This document shows, one piece after another, positions 18,901 to 28,532 of a DNA stretch of 64,000 nucleotides (its first letter is position 1; each line of letters begins with the position of its first letter). The notes under the pieces were generated by a model. It searched no databases, was not told where the DNA came from, and saw only the letters and a program-made list of their open reading frames with translations. The DNA comes from an uncultured Streptococcus sp. (lineage in GTDB: Bacteria; Bacillota; Bacilli; Lactobacillales; Streptococcaceae). The position numbers were made by a program, and so were the translations under genes. Where the stretch lies: NCBI GenBank assembly GCA_934229725.1, contig CAKQDX010000002.1, positions 103,841-167,840 on the forward strand. The letters run 5' to 3'.

Positions 18901-19869
18901 CTATTTAAACAATCCAGTAAAGAAATCTACGATAGCTTGCCAGATTTGCGCAAAAATATTTTTGCTATTTTCAAGTGTCTTGTTAGCATCAAATTTCAAG
19001 TTGATTCCAGAGAAGGTATTTCCAGCTTTAGAAACGATAGAATCTTTCAGTGAACTCAAGCTTGACTTAAAACTTGCACTATCAATGATTGAGGACTTAG
19101 ATAAATTCAAAGCAAAATTAACCAAAAGATTGATTTGATTATCAGAAAGATTCAAGTTGTAATTATTAATGGTTTGCTGAACAATTGTTTTAGCTTGGTC
19201 TTCAGTCAACTTGTTGCCTTTATCTGCAACTGCAGATTTGATATCAGTCATGGCTACATTAAGCTTATCAGCATCATAGTTACTCTTACCTGAATTTTCC
19301 TCATCGATTTGAGAAAGGGTTTTAAGTTCCTCTTGAGCAAGCTCCTTACTTTCATCTGAAACTTTGGCTCCATTTTGCTCAAGGGAATAATAAATACCAG
19401 CCAAGGCGCTTTCACCAGTAACGGCAATCGGTGCTGCTACTGTAATCTTAGCATGTTCAATACCAAGTGTCGTTGCGGCATTACGATACATATCCGATGT
19501 AACTTTCGTGATATTTTGTGGCGTTACAATATCAACAGTCAAGGTTTCTTTAGCACCTAGTTTTGCGATTTTTACCGAAGAATATAACTGTAAACTAGAA
19601 TCGTCTGCAACATTCATGATTTTTGCATATGCTGATGTCGTTAGCGTCTTAACATTGGTATCTTTACTGCTATCATAACCCAACAAATTCAAGGTCTGGT
19701 TGCGTTGATCTTCTGACAAAGAATACCCCATGACATAGTCAGGTTGAACATAAGATTCATCAATAACCTTTTGAACGTCTGACGATGTGGCTGCTTGAGC
19801 AGCTGAAGCAAAGGTGGTCACTGAGGCTAACAAAGCAACCCCAGTAACAAAAAGTTTTTTCAATTTCAT
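18901..19869 (-). CDS. secreted DUF1002 protein
   Basis: 322 residues with a clear signal peptide (MKLKKLFVTGVALLASVTTF, cleavage near AQAA). The mature part matches the DUF1002 (YpuA-like) family: GYSLSEDQRNQTLNLLG near its start and VAAPIAVTGESALAGIYY centrally. It ends with an aromatic helix IWQAIVDFFTGLFK that could associate with the membrane. No cell-wall sorting signal. Function unknown in the family. Monocistronic. Confidence 0.85.
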   Translation of the reverse strand: MKLKKLFVTGVALLASVTTFASAAQAATSSDVQKVIDESYVQPDYVMGYSLSEDQRNQTLNLLGYDSSKDTNVKTLTTSAYAKIMNVADDSSLQLYSSVKIAKLGAKETLTVDIVTPQNITKVTSDMYRNAATTLGIEHAKITVAAPIAVTGESALAGIYYSLEQNGAKVSDESKELAQEELKTLSQIDEENSGKSNYDADKLNVAMTDIKSAVADKGNKLTEDQAKTIVQQTINNYNLNLSDNQINLLVNFALNLSKSSIIDSASFKSSLSSLKDSIVSKAGNTFSGINLKFDANKTLENSKNIFAQIWQAIVDFFTGLFK

Positions 19870-19982
19870 GTGTTTTTCCTTTCGAAAATAGATTAGTATC
19901 CATAATCTCCTAAAGGACGGCCGGCTCTAGAGTCAGCCGTTCACCTATTATACCATGACTTGAAAAAATAAGGTCAAAAAAA

Positions 19983-20384
19983 CTACTCATGCAACTCCAA
20001 TGGAAGACCATCAGGATCGTCAAAAAAAGTCATCTTTTCGCCAGTAAAGGTATCCCTGCGAATAGGTTGGCAAGAGATACCTTTTTCTTCTAAGTCTTTT
20101 ACAACCTCTTCTATATGAGAAACCTTGAAAGCTAAATGACGTAAACCACAAGCTTCAGGATAGGATGGACGTTGAGGTGGCTCCACATAAGCTGGATCGC
20201 TGGTCTTATTGCCAAAGATTTCAAGCTCTATAGACCCACAACGTAGGTCTAACTTATAATCATGACGCTCAGGACGATAATTTTCCCTTATGATTTCAAA
20301 ACCAAGTTTATTGACATAAAAATCTCGAGAGCGCTCATAATCAGAAACTATGATGGCAACATGGTGTACCGTATTTAAAAACAT
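19983..20384 (-). CDS. VOC family protein (glyoxalase-like, SMU1112c/YaeR group)
   Basis: 133-residue single vicinal-oxygen-chelate domain. Candidate metal ligands are in VHHVAIIV (His), CGSIELEIF (Glu), GLRHLAFKV (His) and DPDGLPLELHE (Glu). It is downstream of srtA and gyrA, as in many streptococci. Substrate unknown. Confidence 0.88.
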   Translation of the reverse strand: MFLNTVHHVAIIVSDYERSRDFYVNKLGFEIIRENYRPERHDYKLDLRCGSIELEIFGNKTSDPAYVEPPQRPSYPEACGLRHLAFKVSHIEEVVKDLEEKGISCQPIRRDTFTGEKMTFFDDPDGLPLELHE

Positions 20385-20420
20385 TTTTTCCTCCTTAGAA
20401 AAAGGCCTTACGGCCTTTTC

Positions 20421-21182
20421 TCAACTTTGAAATTGGTTATATGATTTGTTAAAGGCATCAATAATATCTGAGTTAGCCTTATCATATTCTACTTGAGTTT
20501 TCAAAACTCCTTTGACAATTGTACGCTGAGTTGCTTCGGCATCAGTACATGTCACAAGAGTAACTTCTGACTTACCAGGTGTATCATCAACCACCGCTAC
20601 TTCAGTCGGTTGAACAACTGTAACCTCACTAATGACATAAGTGTAGACTTTATTTTTATCCGTAAGATAAATCTTCATGCCTTTCTTAGCCCTATCTAGA
20701 GGTGAAAAAAGCATGTCAGAAGCTCCTGCAATACCAAAAACATGGTGACTAGCCAGAGCATAATTGTTTTCCCCACCCATGACTTGAGTTTCCTTCATGG
20801 TTCCTGCACCGTAAGTCAACTCTGTATTTCCAAGACCTTTGAAAATAGGGAGATTGATACCGACCTCAGGAATGGCGATACCACCAATAACCGGAAGCTT
20901 TTGAGCGTCCATCTGCGCCTGCAAAACGGACCCAGTACTGATTGATTGAACATTTTCAAAGTCAAAGCTAGTCTTAGCTTCCTTGTTTTTCTCAATTGTC
21001 TTTTTAGAAACATTACTAACTTGATATTTATTGGTGTTCCAGGCAATCACAGTATTACGGATGGACTTATTGAAAAATAGAGCTAGACCAACAACCAAAA
21101 GAACAACAATCAAGACCCAACGAAGGATTTCAAGCCATTTATGGCGCTTTTTAGTTGTCTTGTTTTTCTTATCTCTGCTCAT
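20421..21182 (-). CDS. srtA: sortase A (class A)
   Basis: 253-residue membrane-anchored transpeptidase that links LPXTG proteins to peptidoglycan. N-terminal transmembrane segment (about 20-42), catalytic His in ASHHVFG, Cys in the TLVTC motif and Arg in TQRTIVKG. Its ATG overlaps the gyrA stop (TGATG). It would process the two LPHTG proteins encoded on the nearby ICE. Confidence 0.96.
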   Translation of the reverse strand: MSRDKKNKTTKKRHKWLEILRWVLIVVLLVVGLALFFNKSIRNTVIAWNTNKYQVSNVSKKTIEKNKEAKTSFDFENVQSISTGSVLQAQMDAQKLPVIGGIAIPEVGINLPIFKGLGNTELTYGAGTMKETQVMGGENNYALASHHVFGIAGASDMLFSPLDRAKKGMKIYLTDKNKVYTYVISEVTVVQPTEVAVVDDTPGKSEVTLVTCTDAEATQRTIVKGVLKTQVEYDKANSDIIDAFNKSYNQFQS

Positions 21183-23653
21183 CAGTTATCACCACTTTCT
21201 TGGTCGGCCTCGGGAGCTTTCACAACTTCTTCTGGTTCAACCAAGGCAAAAGTTACAATTCGAGCAGAATTATCCAAACGCATGACCTTAACTCCTTGAG
21301 TGGCACGTCCGGTTTGGGAAATATTGTCAACTGCTGTACGAATGATAACACCTGTATCAGTCATGACCATGATGTCCTCGTTACCAGAAACGGTAGCAAT
21401 ACCAGCTAAATGACCATTCTTATCAGTGATATTAGCCGTCTTGATACCTTTACCGCCACGACCCTTAGTTGGGTATTCAGTGGCTGAAGTACGCTTACCA
21501 TAACCTTTTTCAGTGATAATCAATACTTCTTGGTCATCCGTAATGGCGGCAGCACCAACGACTTGGTCGCCATCACGAAGAGTCACTCCTTTAACACCGG
21601 CAGCCATACGACTCATGCTTCGAATGGTATTTTCTTTAAAGCGTACACTGTATCCAAACTTGGTACCAATGATAATTTCTTCATTACCAGTAGTCAAGAA
21701 GACATTGATTAGCTCGTCACCTTCTCTAAGTTTCAAGGCAATCAAACCGTTTTGACGGATGTTCTTAAATTCTGCTTCTTTGGTACGTTTAACCAGACCT
21801 TGGCGAGTTACAAAAACAAGGTGATTATTTTCAGAAGCTTCATCACTCTTAGCATTAATGACAGTTTGAATGGTCTCACCTTCGTCCAACTTCAAGAGAT
21901 TGACAATAGGTAAACCTTTGGCTGTACGACCATACTCAGGGATTTCATAGCCCTTGAGACGGTATACACGCCCCTTATTAGTCATGAAGTAAAGGTGATC
22001 ATGAGTGCTTGTTGAGACAATATCTCTAACAAAGTCATCATCGTTAACACCAGTACCTTGAACACCACGTCCTCCACGTTTTTGTGAGCGGAACTCATCT
22101 TGAGCCAAACGTTTAATATAGCCTTTGTTTGAAAGCGTAATAACCACATCTTCTTCTTCGATGAGGTCCTCATCTTCAAGTGAGACAACTTCACCGACCA
22201 TAAGTTCGGTACGACGAGCATCTCCGAATTTTCGCTTGCTCTCATCCAATTCTTCTTTGATAATGGCAATAACACGTTCAGGTTTCGCCAAAATATCGGC
22301 CAAGTCTGCAATCAAGGCTAACAGATCATTATATTCGTTTTGAATCTTATCACGTTCCAAACCGGTCAAACGACGCAAACGCATATCAAGAATCGCTTGG
22401 CTTTGACGTTCGGTAAGTTCGAAACGAGCCATCAACTCAGCCTGTGCTTCCGAATCCGTTTGACTGTTACGAATAATTGCAATCACTTCATCCAAATGAT
22501 CAAGTGCAATTAACAAACCTTCTAAAATATGGGCGCGTGCTTCAGCCTTATCCTTGTCAAACTGTGTACGACGAACCACAACTTCTTTTTGGTGGGCAAT
22601 ATAATCCGCCAAAATTTGACGTAGTGAAAGGATTTTTGGCACACCCTTTTCAATAGCCAACATATTGAAGCTAAAGTTAGTCTGAAGCTGTGTCAATTTG
22701 AACAAGTTATTCAAGATAACATTAGCAGAGGCATCACGACGCACTTCAATGACAAAGCGAACTCCTTCACGAGACGACTCATCACGAACAGCCGTAATTC
22801 CTTCAACACGTTTTTCTTGGGCCAAACGAACAATATGTTCATGGACCTTGTTCTTGTTGACCATGTAAGGAAATTCTGTAACGACAATACGCTCACGACC
22901 AGATTTTGTGGTCTCAATTTCGGTACGAGAACGAAGCACGATAGAACCCTTACCAGTCTCATAGGCACGGTGAATACCGGTTTTCCCCATGACCAGACCA
23001 CCCGTTGGAAAATCAGGACCAGGAAGAACTTCCATCAACTCACGTGTTGTGACCTCAGGATTGTCCATCATCAATTTGACAGCATCAATTGTCTCAGACA
23101 GGTTGTGCGGTGGGATATTGGTCGCCATACCAACGGCAATCCCTGTTGCCCCATTAACAAGTAAATTAGGAATACGTGATGGCAGAACAATTGGCTCACG
23201 TTCCGAACCGTCATAGTTATCTTGAAAATCAACAGTATTTTTGTTGAGATCACGGAGCATTTCCAAGGCGAATTTTGACATACGCGCCTCAGTGTAACGT
23301 TGAGCGGCAGCTCCGTCTCCATCCATAGAACCAAAGTTACCGTGACCATCAACCAACATGTAACGGTAGCTCCACCATTGGGCCATACGAACCATAGCCT
23401 CATAGATAGATGAGTCACCATGTGGGTGATATTTACCCATGACATCCCCAGTGATACGAGCTGATTTTTTATGTGGCTTATCAGGTGTCACCCCAAGCTC
23501 ATTCATACCATAAAGGATACGACGTTGTACTGGTTTTAAACCATCACGAACATCTGGCAAAGCACGAGCAACGATTACACTCATGGCGTAATCGATAAAA
23601 CTCGTTTTCATTTCAGATGTCAATTTAACGTCAATTAAATTATTATCTTGCAC
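21182..23653 (-). CDS. gyrA: DNA gyrase subunit A (GTG start)
   Basis: 823 residues with catalytic Tyr in AAAQRYTEARMS, the quinolone-determining region GKYHPHGDSSIYEAM (Ser and Glu at the resistance positions, wild type) and the GyrA box QRRGGRGVQG in the beta-pinwheel CTD. The start is GTG at 23651-23653 with GAGG upstream. The promoter overlaps the attachment site of the neighbouring ICE. Confidence 0.97.
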   Translation of the reverse strand: MQDNNLIDVKLTSEMKTSFIDYAMSVIVARALPDVRDGLKPVQRRILYGMNELGVTPDKPHKKSARITGDVMGKYHPHGDSSIYEAMVRMAQWWSYRYMLVDGHGNFGSMDGDGAAAQRYTEARMSKFALEMLRDLNKNTVDFQDNYDGSEREPIVLPSRIPNLLVNGATGIAVGMATNIPPHNLSETIDAVKLMMDNPEVTTRELMEVLPGPDFPTGGLVMGKTGIHRAYETGKGSIVLRSRTEIETTKSGRERIVVTEFPYMVNKNKVHEHIVRLAQEKRVEGITAVRDESSREGVRFVIEVRRDASANVILNNLFKLTQLQTNFSFNMLAIEKGVPKILSLRQILADYIAHQKEVVVRRTQFDKDKAEARAHILEGLLIALDHLDEVIAIIRNSQTDSEAQAELMARFELTERQSQAILDMRLRRLTGLERDKIQNEYNDLLALIADLADILAKPERVIAIIKEELDESKRKFGDARRTELMVGEVVSLEDEDLIEEEDVVITLSNKGYIKRLAQDEFRSQKRGGRGVQGTGVNDDDFVRDIVSTSTHDHLYFMTNKGRVYRLKGYEIPEYGRTAKGLPIVNLLKLDEGETIQTVINAKSDEASENNHLVFVTRQGLVKRTKEAEFKNIRQNGLIALKLREGDELINVFLTTGNEEIIIGTKFGYSVRFKENTIRSMSRMAAGVKGVTLRDGDQVVGAAAITDDQEVLIITEKGYGKRTSATEYPTKGRGGKGIKTANITDKNGHLAGIATVSGNEDIMVMTDTGVIIRTAVDNISQTGRATQGVKVMRLDNSARIVTFALVEPEEVVKAPEADQESGDN

Positions 23654-23726
23654 CTTTAAAATGCCTCTTTTCTTTCATTCAAATCATTCCAAACTCTAAT
23701 AAAAGAGTATAGAAAATTTCTATAAT

Positions 23727-23735
23727 ATTATACCA
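23727..23735 (-). promoter_or_regulatory. extended -10 element of gyrA
   Basis: Minus strand TGGTATAAT, a perfect extended -10, about 74 bp before the gyrA start. Everything upstream of 23741 is ICE DNA, so the native -35 has been displaced. No good -35 is visible at 17 bp spacing in the ICE end. Confidence 0.7.
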
Positions 23736-23740
23736 TAAAA
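23728..23740. repeat. attachment-site repeat, gyrA side
   Basis: TTATACCATAAAA, identical to 47948-47960. The flanking bases differ at both ends, so 13 bp is the maximal repeat. It contains the gyrA -10 box on the minus strand. Confidence 0.85.
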
Positions 23741-23887
23741 GGGCAGAACCTATTAACAATTTCAAATACCCCTTAAAAACCTTATACCTAAAGGCTTTCA
23801 AACTGCTTTCAACCAATTAAATTCAAAATAATTAAGCAACATTCTCCATATTACCCCCCTAAATCTCTATATTTTCTTCTTTTTTGG

Positions 23888-25018
23888 TTATATTTTGGTT
23901 AAATCAAAACCTCGAATTACATCAATATAATCATTCTTCATAGCAGAGGTAATATGAGTATAGATTCGAGTTGTCGTTTTCTCATCAGTATGACCTACAC
24001 GTTGCATAATCACTTTTAATGGCAAACCCATCTCAACTAATAAACTAATATGAGAGTGCCTAAACACATGACTGGTAGGCTTTAAATCAGGTCTTATTCC
24101 TGACTTCAAAGCATACTTCGCTAGATAAACATTAAAGCTTCCATTATCAAACAAAGACTGAACATTATTCACAAAAACAAACGACTGATATTTCTCACTC
24201 TTATTATGCTTAAACGCTTCAAGTAAAATTTCTTTACAACGGTCATTAAAATAAACTGTTCGATAAGCACTTGCCGTTTTAGGTGATGATAATTTAAACT
24301 GATAATCAGCATTTAATTTAGTAAGTGTATGATTCACAGTCAAACACATATTTTCAAAGTCAACATCCTCTTTTTGTAAGCCTGACGCTTCACCAAAACG
24401 CAAACCAGTAAGATAAAGGAACTCAGCCAACAACGCTGAAATTTTATGTCTTTTTATAGTATTTAAATACTCAAATAACGCTTTTGCTTCTTCCTTCGAA
24501 TAAAACTTCATATTCTTTTTATGTAGCTCATCAATACTACTATACAATCGAGGCAATTTAACTTTCGACACAGGATTATCAGATAACATATCTAAGCGTT
24601 TACCGTAATCAAAAATCATATTTATTACCGAAAGCATTACTCTTAACGTTCCTATTTTTTTGTCTAACGATAAAATATAATCTTGTATTTCAATACTAGA
24701 TATTTTGTCTACATTCTTTTCATAAAATCTTTGACTAAAATCCTTAACCAATTTCATCTGCGTATAGAACGTACTATCTTTAACACTTACTTTTCTAAAA
24801 GCCAACCACGACTCATACAGCCTACCAAACGTAACTACATCCTTTTTCACCTCCAACTTTTTTTCAATCATCCCCTCTAAAATTCGCCTTGCCTCACCTT
24901 GTGCCTGACGTGTTTTAGACTTTAATGTGCAAGAAACTTGTCTCCACTTTTCGCAATTCGTATCATAAAATTTCTCATAATAACGATACTTACCATTTTC
25001 TAAAGCTACAAAAAACAT
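23888..25018 (-). CDS. int: tyrosine recombinase (ICE integrase)
   Basis: 376 residues. N-terminal arm-binding domain (about 1-55), core-binding SAM-like domain (about 62-150) and catalytic domain with R207 (TGLRFGE), K247, H317-x-x-R320, H343 and nucleophile Y353 (RIYTHI), so all catalytic residues are present. It is transcribed outward toward gyrA and ends about 150 bp from the attachment repeat, the normal place for an ICE integrase. Confidence 0.96.
   Translation of the reverse strand: MFFVALENGKYRYYEKFYDTNCEKWRQVSCTLKSKTRQAQGEARRILEGMIEKKLEVKKDVVTFGRLYESWLAFRKVSVKDSTFYTQMKLVKDFSQRFYEKNVDKISSIEIQDYILSLDKKIGTLRVMLSVINMIFDYGKRLDMLSDNPVSKVKLPRLYSSIDELHKKNMKFYSKEEAKALFEYLNTIKRHKISALLAEFLYLTGLRFGEASGLQKEDVDFENMCLTVNHTLTKLNADYQFKLSSPKTASAYRTVYFNDRCKEILLEAFKHNKSEKYQSFVFVNNVQSLFDNGSFNVYLAKYALKSGIRPDLKPTSHVFRHSHISLLVEMGLPLKVIMQRVGHTDEKTTTRIYTHITSAMKNDYIDVIRGFDLTKI
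23892..23902. repeat. possible integrase arm site, gyrA-side end
   Basis: ATTTTGGTTAA, repeated in the same orientation at 47867-47877 near the other end; a second TTTGGTTA copy lies 11 bp away at about 23884. It overlaps the 3' end of the integrase gene. Role as an arm-type site is inference. Confidence 0.4.
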
Positions 25019-25076
25019 AACTACCTCTTTTCTAAAATCAAAAAGCAGGTATCTAGTTAATACCTACATTATATCA

Positions 25077-25307
25077 TTATTTGTACTTATTATTCTCACA
25101 CCATCGCAAATACTCATAAAAACCTCTAACATTGATTAAGGTCATTCTCGTTGACGGTCTCAACAATATCTCCCTAAATTCCTTATTTTTTCCGATAGCT
25201 GTCATATACTTTTCCAACGTTTTCTTTGAAAAAGTCGGAAAATACTTACTTATCAATTCTTCTTTCCCAACCATAATATCAGGAAAATCATTAACGTTCA
25301 AAACCAT
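25077..25307 (-). CDS. putative excisionase
   Basis: 76-residue basic protein upstream of int by 58 bp. The C-terminal RPSTRMTLINVRGFYEYLRW is reminiscent of small recombination directionality factors of lactococcal and streptococcal elements. The call rests mainly on size, charge and position. Confidence 0.65.
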   Translation of the reverse strand: MVLNVNDFPDIMVGKEELISKYFPTFSKKTLEKYMTAIGKNKEFREILLRPSTRMTLINVRGFYEYLRWCENNKYK

Positions 25308-25384
25308 GTTTACCTCTTTCGTTCGTTATTTATCCAAAAATATCGCCTCTCCAGCGAATCGATTATTCGGTTTTTGACAAAATA

Positions 25385-25416
25385 AAAAGGCTATGAAACA
25401 AATCATAACCTTAAAT
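25385..25416 (-). terminator. intrinsic terminator after the toxin gene
   Basis: Minus strand AAGGTTATGA/TCATAGCCTT (one G-T pair), loop TTTGTT, then a T-rich tail. It separates the toxin-antitoxin operon from xis-int and overlaps the last codons of the toxin. Confidence 0.8.
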
Positions 25417-25734
25417 GTTTTTCAAAATTACAGTTGTCCAATCAGACCTTGCCGACAGCAAACGTAAAACATTGACTGTCTCAGCTCCTACGACATCATA
25501 AAATAAAATATAGTCATTAACCACTTGATACCTAATTGACGTTTCAATATCAACTCGTGATGATAAACTAGCACCTACCATCGGACTATCAGACAAACGA
25601 CTATAAATTAACTCATCTAATTCTCTAACAAAATTATCTATATTCTCAGCATATGTTCCTAACTGCTCTTTATAAAAAACTGCATCTTGAATATCCCGTA
25701 ACACCTGACGGGAAACATTAACTTTATAACTCAT
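25411..25734 (-). CDS. ParE/RelE-superfamily toxin
   Basis: 107 residues, small basic fold with LRDIQDAVFYKEQLG and RYQVVNDYILFYDV, typical of RelE/ParE toxins. It overlaps the antitoxin stop (TAATG). In an ICE such pairs generally favour maintenance. Whether it cuts mRNA or poisons gyrase cannot be told from sequence. Confidence 0.85.
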   Translation of the reverse strand: MSYKVNVSRQVLRDIQDAVFYKEQLGTYAENIDNFVRELDELIYSRLSDSPMVGASLSSRVDIETSIRYQVVNDYILFYDVVGAETVNVLRLLSARSDWTTVILKNI

Positions 25735-25982
25735 TATTCAATGCCAAACGCTTTCCTAAATTCATCTTGTGATACCGTTTTTTCACTTGCCAAAGAATGA
25801 TAACCCTTTTGTAATTCCTCAAAAAGTCTTACTCTTGCTTGCATCATCCTATACTCATCAAAGTCAATCACAGCATACTTAGCATTTCCGTTTTTCGTCA
25901 AAATAACTGGAGAACCCACAGAAACATCTTGCAACGACTTATTATAAAATCTCATATCTGAAACAGGAATTATATTTTCCAT
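25734..25982 (-). CDS. Phd/YefM-family antitoxin
   Basis: 82 residues starting MENIIPVSDMRFYNK with GSPVILTKNGNAKYAVIDFDEY, the classic Phd/YefM DNA-binding N-terminus, followed by a C-terminal toxin-wrapping segment. It is first in the operon and expected to autoregulate it. Confidence 0.88.
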   Translation of the reverse strand: MENIIPVSDMRFYNKSLQDVSVGSPVILTKNGNAKYAVIDFDEYRMMQARVRLFEELQKGYHSLASEKTVSQDEFRKAFGIE

Positions 25983-26035
25983 ATCAACACCTCTTAAGCA
26001 ATATTTTAATTAAAATTATTATATCATAAAACAAA

Positions 26036-26072
26036 AAAATAGGGTACAGCCCTACTAGACTGCACCCCACCT
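26036..26072 (-). terminator. intrinsic terminator after the LPHTG surface protein gene
   Basis: Minus strand hairpin with GGTGCAG/CTGTACC plus outer ATAGG/CCTAT pairing, then seven T. It isolates the transfer operon from the toxin-antitoxin genes. Confidence 0.8.
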
Positions 26073-26079
26073 ATTTTAA

Positions 26080-27282
26080 TTACTCATCATCATCCTCATC
26101 CTCCTCAATATACTCATACTCAATTCCACGCAACTTATCAATCAACTCAGTAATCTTATCTTTTGCACCAAGATACACAGCACCCAAGATAACAATGATT
26201 CCAACGAACCAAGACCACCATGCCATTTTCTCACCTGTATGAGGTAAAGTTTTCATCTCACCTGTAGATGTTTTAAAACTAACAGTACCATCAGAGTTAG
26301 TCTTTCCTCCCAAATTTTCAGCACTTGTCTTAACCGTATTACCTGCAGTATCTACAGCAGTAACAACAGCATCTTGCGTATTGACTACTTGATACCCTGA
26401 TTCAAGAACAACTGGTGCTTCATAGCTTACATTTTCAATAACTTGCTTAGTGGCTTGTGATACTTGACCTGCATTAGTACCAACGTTTTCAACTGGATTT
26501 ACAACAGGTTGGGTATTCTCAGACTGCTTATCATTTGACTTAACCTTGTCTGCTTTTTCCGAAACTGGTTTTGAATCCTTACCGAGTGAATTACTTGTAG
26601 AATCTTGCTTATCTACAGGTTTAACTGGTGACGTGCTATTTGAAACCTCTACACCTGCCCCGTCTTTAACCGTTACATCCTTACTAGATTTTGTTTCCTT
26701 ACCAAGTGAAGTGCTTGTAGAATCTTGCTTATCTACAGGTTTAACTGATGACGTGCTATCTGAAACCTCTACACCTGCACCATCAGTTGGCTGTCCTACG
26801 GTTGAATCTTTACTAGGTTTTGACTCTTGACCCAAAGACGTATCACTCAAAGAACCTTGATTATCAACTGGTTTAGCAGTTGACGTGCCACTTGAAGACC
26901 CTACGTCTGTCCCAGTTGTTGGCTGCCCTGCAGTCACACCTGTATCGCTCGTAGAGCCTTGATTATCAACTGGTTTAGCAGTTGACGTGCTATCTGAGGA
27001 CCCTACATCTGTACCAGTTGTTGGCTGTCCTACAGTCGCACCTGTATCGCTCGTAGAGCCTTGATTATCAACTGGTTTAGCAGTTGACGTGCTATCTGAA
27101 ACCTCTACACCTGCCCCATCCGTTGGCTGTCCTACAGTTGCCCCTGTATCGCTCGGAGAAACCAAAGCAGAACTGTCCCCCAAAGTCGCAGACGAACTTG
27201 CCCCATCAGCAAATACAGCACTTGCATTAGATAGTACCAAAGTTGATACTGCTACCATTGATAATAATTGTTTTTTTGTCAT
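26080..27282 (-). CDS. repeat-rich LPHTG surface protein with acidic tail
   Basis: 400 residues: signal peptide (to about residue 25), about five imperfect 34-44-residue repeats rich in Ser, Thr, Asp, Gly and Pro (units with GQPTTGTDVG and STAKPVDNQGS), a linker, LPHTGEK near residue 350 and a membrane helix (about 355-374). The tail after the helix is about 26 residues and very acidic (ends EEDEDDDE), unlike the short basic tail of ordinary sortase substrates. It may stay membrane-anchored. Position after the CHAP gene suggests a role in mating contact, which is inference. Confidence 0.8.
   Translation of the reverse strand: MTKKQLLSMVAVSTLVLSNASAVFADGASSSATLGDSSALVSPSDTGATVGQPTDGAGVEVSDSTSTAKPVDNQGSTSDTGATVGQPTTGTDVGSSDSTSTAKPVDNQGSTSDTGVTAGQPTTGTDVGSSSGTSTAKPVDNQGSLSDTSLGQESKPSKDSTVGQPTDGAGVEVSDSTSSVKPVDKQDSTSTSLGKETKSSKDVTVKDGAGVEVSNSTSPVKPVDKQDSTSNSLGKDSKPVSEKADKVKSNDKQSENTQPVVNPVENVGTNAGQVSQATKQVIENVSYEAPVVLESGYQVVNTQDAVVTAVDTAGNTVKTSAENLGGKTNSDGTVSFKTSTGEMKTLPHTGEKMAWWSWFVGIIVILGAVYLGAKDKITELIDKLRGIEYEYIEEDEDDDE
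26610..27155 (-). repeat. tandem repeats in the LPHTG surface protein gene
   Basis: Three near-identical units of about 102 bp followed by longer diverged units encode the Ser/Thr/Asp repeats. Recurrent words at the DNA level include gttgacgtgctatct and caactggtttagcag. Copy number is likely to vary between strains. Confidence 0.85.
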
Positions 27283-27314
27283 TTTAAAAAATCTCCATTT
27301 TCTTTTTTTATTTT

Positions 27315-27345
27315 AACAACTATAAGTCCTTTGACAGACTCATAG
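27315..27345 (-). terminator. hairpin between the CHAP gene and the surface protein gene
   Basis: Minus strand ACTATGAGTC/GACTTATAGT (one G-T pair), 8-nt loop. No T run follows, so it may be an RNA-processing or weak attenuation site rather than a full terminator. Confidence 0.4.
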
Positions 27346-27347
27346 TC

Positions 27348-28532
27348 TTATTCTTTAACAGCATAGCTATAGTAGCTTGCAGGTTGACACACTCGATAAT
27401 GCACCTTATCCTGAACATTACTATAGTTACATTCAGATACAAGGAATGTTCCATCTTCATTTACATGTTCAACAAAGCCAACATGTCCATACTGAGGAAA
27501 TGTTCCATCATTCCCCCCTGCAGTTGAGACAACAGCTCCCTCAACTGGTGTTGAAGATTCTTTCCATCCCTTAGAAACCAACGACCTTACCCAATCTTGA
27601 CCGTTACCATTACCATTATAAATTCCTGCATCTTGACAGATTCCTGTCTCTTGCAAGCGATTAGCAACATACCAAGTACATTGTCCTGCAGGATATGAGT
27701 TAGCACCCAACGTAGTCAACGAAGCAGACGTAGGCTGACCGTATTTCAACTTATCAGCATACTCGCTAGGGAAATCCCACGAACTAGCTAACGAACCACT
27801 CGCAAGATTTGAAGTTGGTACATCGCTACTTGTTGACGGTGGGTCAGGCGTTCCACCATGCTCGTCTATATACTTGTCCATTTTTTCCATGAACTCAGCA
27901 CGTCTTTTTCCTGAACCTGACGTATCAGTAAAATAAACCCCACCGTCACTAGGACTTAAAGACCCATTCGCATTTTTTTGAGCCTTTTCATCCTGAATCT
28001 TAAAGGTCTCATTATGATTCGCTATAATCGTTTGTTTTGTCAACGCAACTACAGCAACCTCATCATTAAAGTTATTTGCATTTTCAGGATTTGAATCAAA
28101 AGCACCATAACCGAACATGTTAGAACCTGCATTAGTAGCTACACCTGCAGTACCAAGCGAACTTTCATTCATAGCGATTGAAAGAATAGCCCTAACATCC
28201 AAATTCGACTTTGATTCCCATTCAAGCAACTTAGCACCATTGATTCGGTTTTTATCATAATTAACCCCCAACGTACTCATAAATCCGTCAATCTGTTCTG
28301 CAGTAATGCCATATCTATGAACTAACAAATTATGAGTATAAGCATCACCATCCGACCAATGCTGACAATATTTAACTTGCCCATTTGTACCTAATGAACT
28401 TGTACCACCTCCTGAACCATCTCCAAGAACAGCAATAAATATAAAACCAATCAAGAAAATCGGTATCAAAGGTGGAATCAACATTAGCAAGACTAGCTTT
28501 ATTTTCTTATGAGCAAGTCCTCTTATCAACAC
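27348..28532 (-). CDS. ICE cell-wall hydrolase, lysozyme-like plus CHAP domain
   Basis: 394 residues: N-terminal membrane helix (about 11-36), a glucosaminidase/lysozyme-like domain with E123 in AMNESSLGTAG, and a C-terminal CHAP amidase/endopeptidase domain with C285 (AGQCTWYV) and H350 (YGHVGFVEH). It corresponds to Orf14 of Tn916 / TcpG, which opens peptidoglycan for the mating channel. Its start overlaps the stop of the VirB6-like gene. Confidence 0.93.
   Translation of the reverse strand: MLIRGLAHKKIKLVLLMLIPPLIPIFLIGFIFIAVLGDGSGGGTSSLGTNGQVKYCQHWSDGDAYTHNLLVHRYGITAEQIDGFMSTLGVNYDKNRINGAKLLEWESKSNLDVRAILSIAMNESSLGTAGVATNAGSNMFGYGAFDSNPENANNFNDEVAVVALTKQTIIANHNETFKIQDEKAQKNANGSLSPSDGGVYFTDTSGSGKRRAEFMEKMDKYIDEHGGTPDPPSTSSDVPTSNLASGSLASSWDFPSEYADKLKYGQPTSASLTTLGANSYPAGQCTWYVANRLQETGICQDAGIYNGNGNGQDWVRSLVSKGWKESSTPVEGAVVSTAGGNDGTFPQYGHVGFVEHVNEDGTFLVSECNYSNVQDKVHYRVCQPASYYSYAVKE

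Noticed and set aside
19915..19945. CGGCT/AGCCG hairpin upstream of the DUF1002 gene
   Set aside because: Only 5 bp and no T run or known regulatory context.
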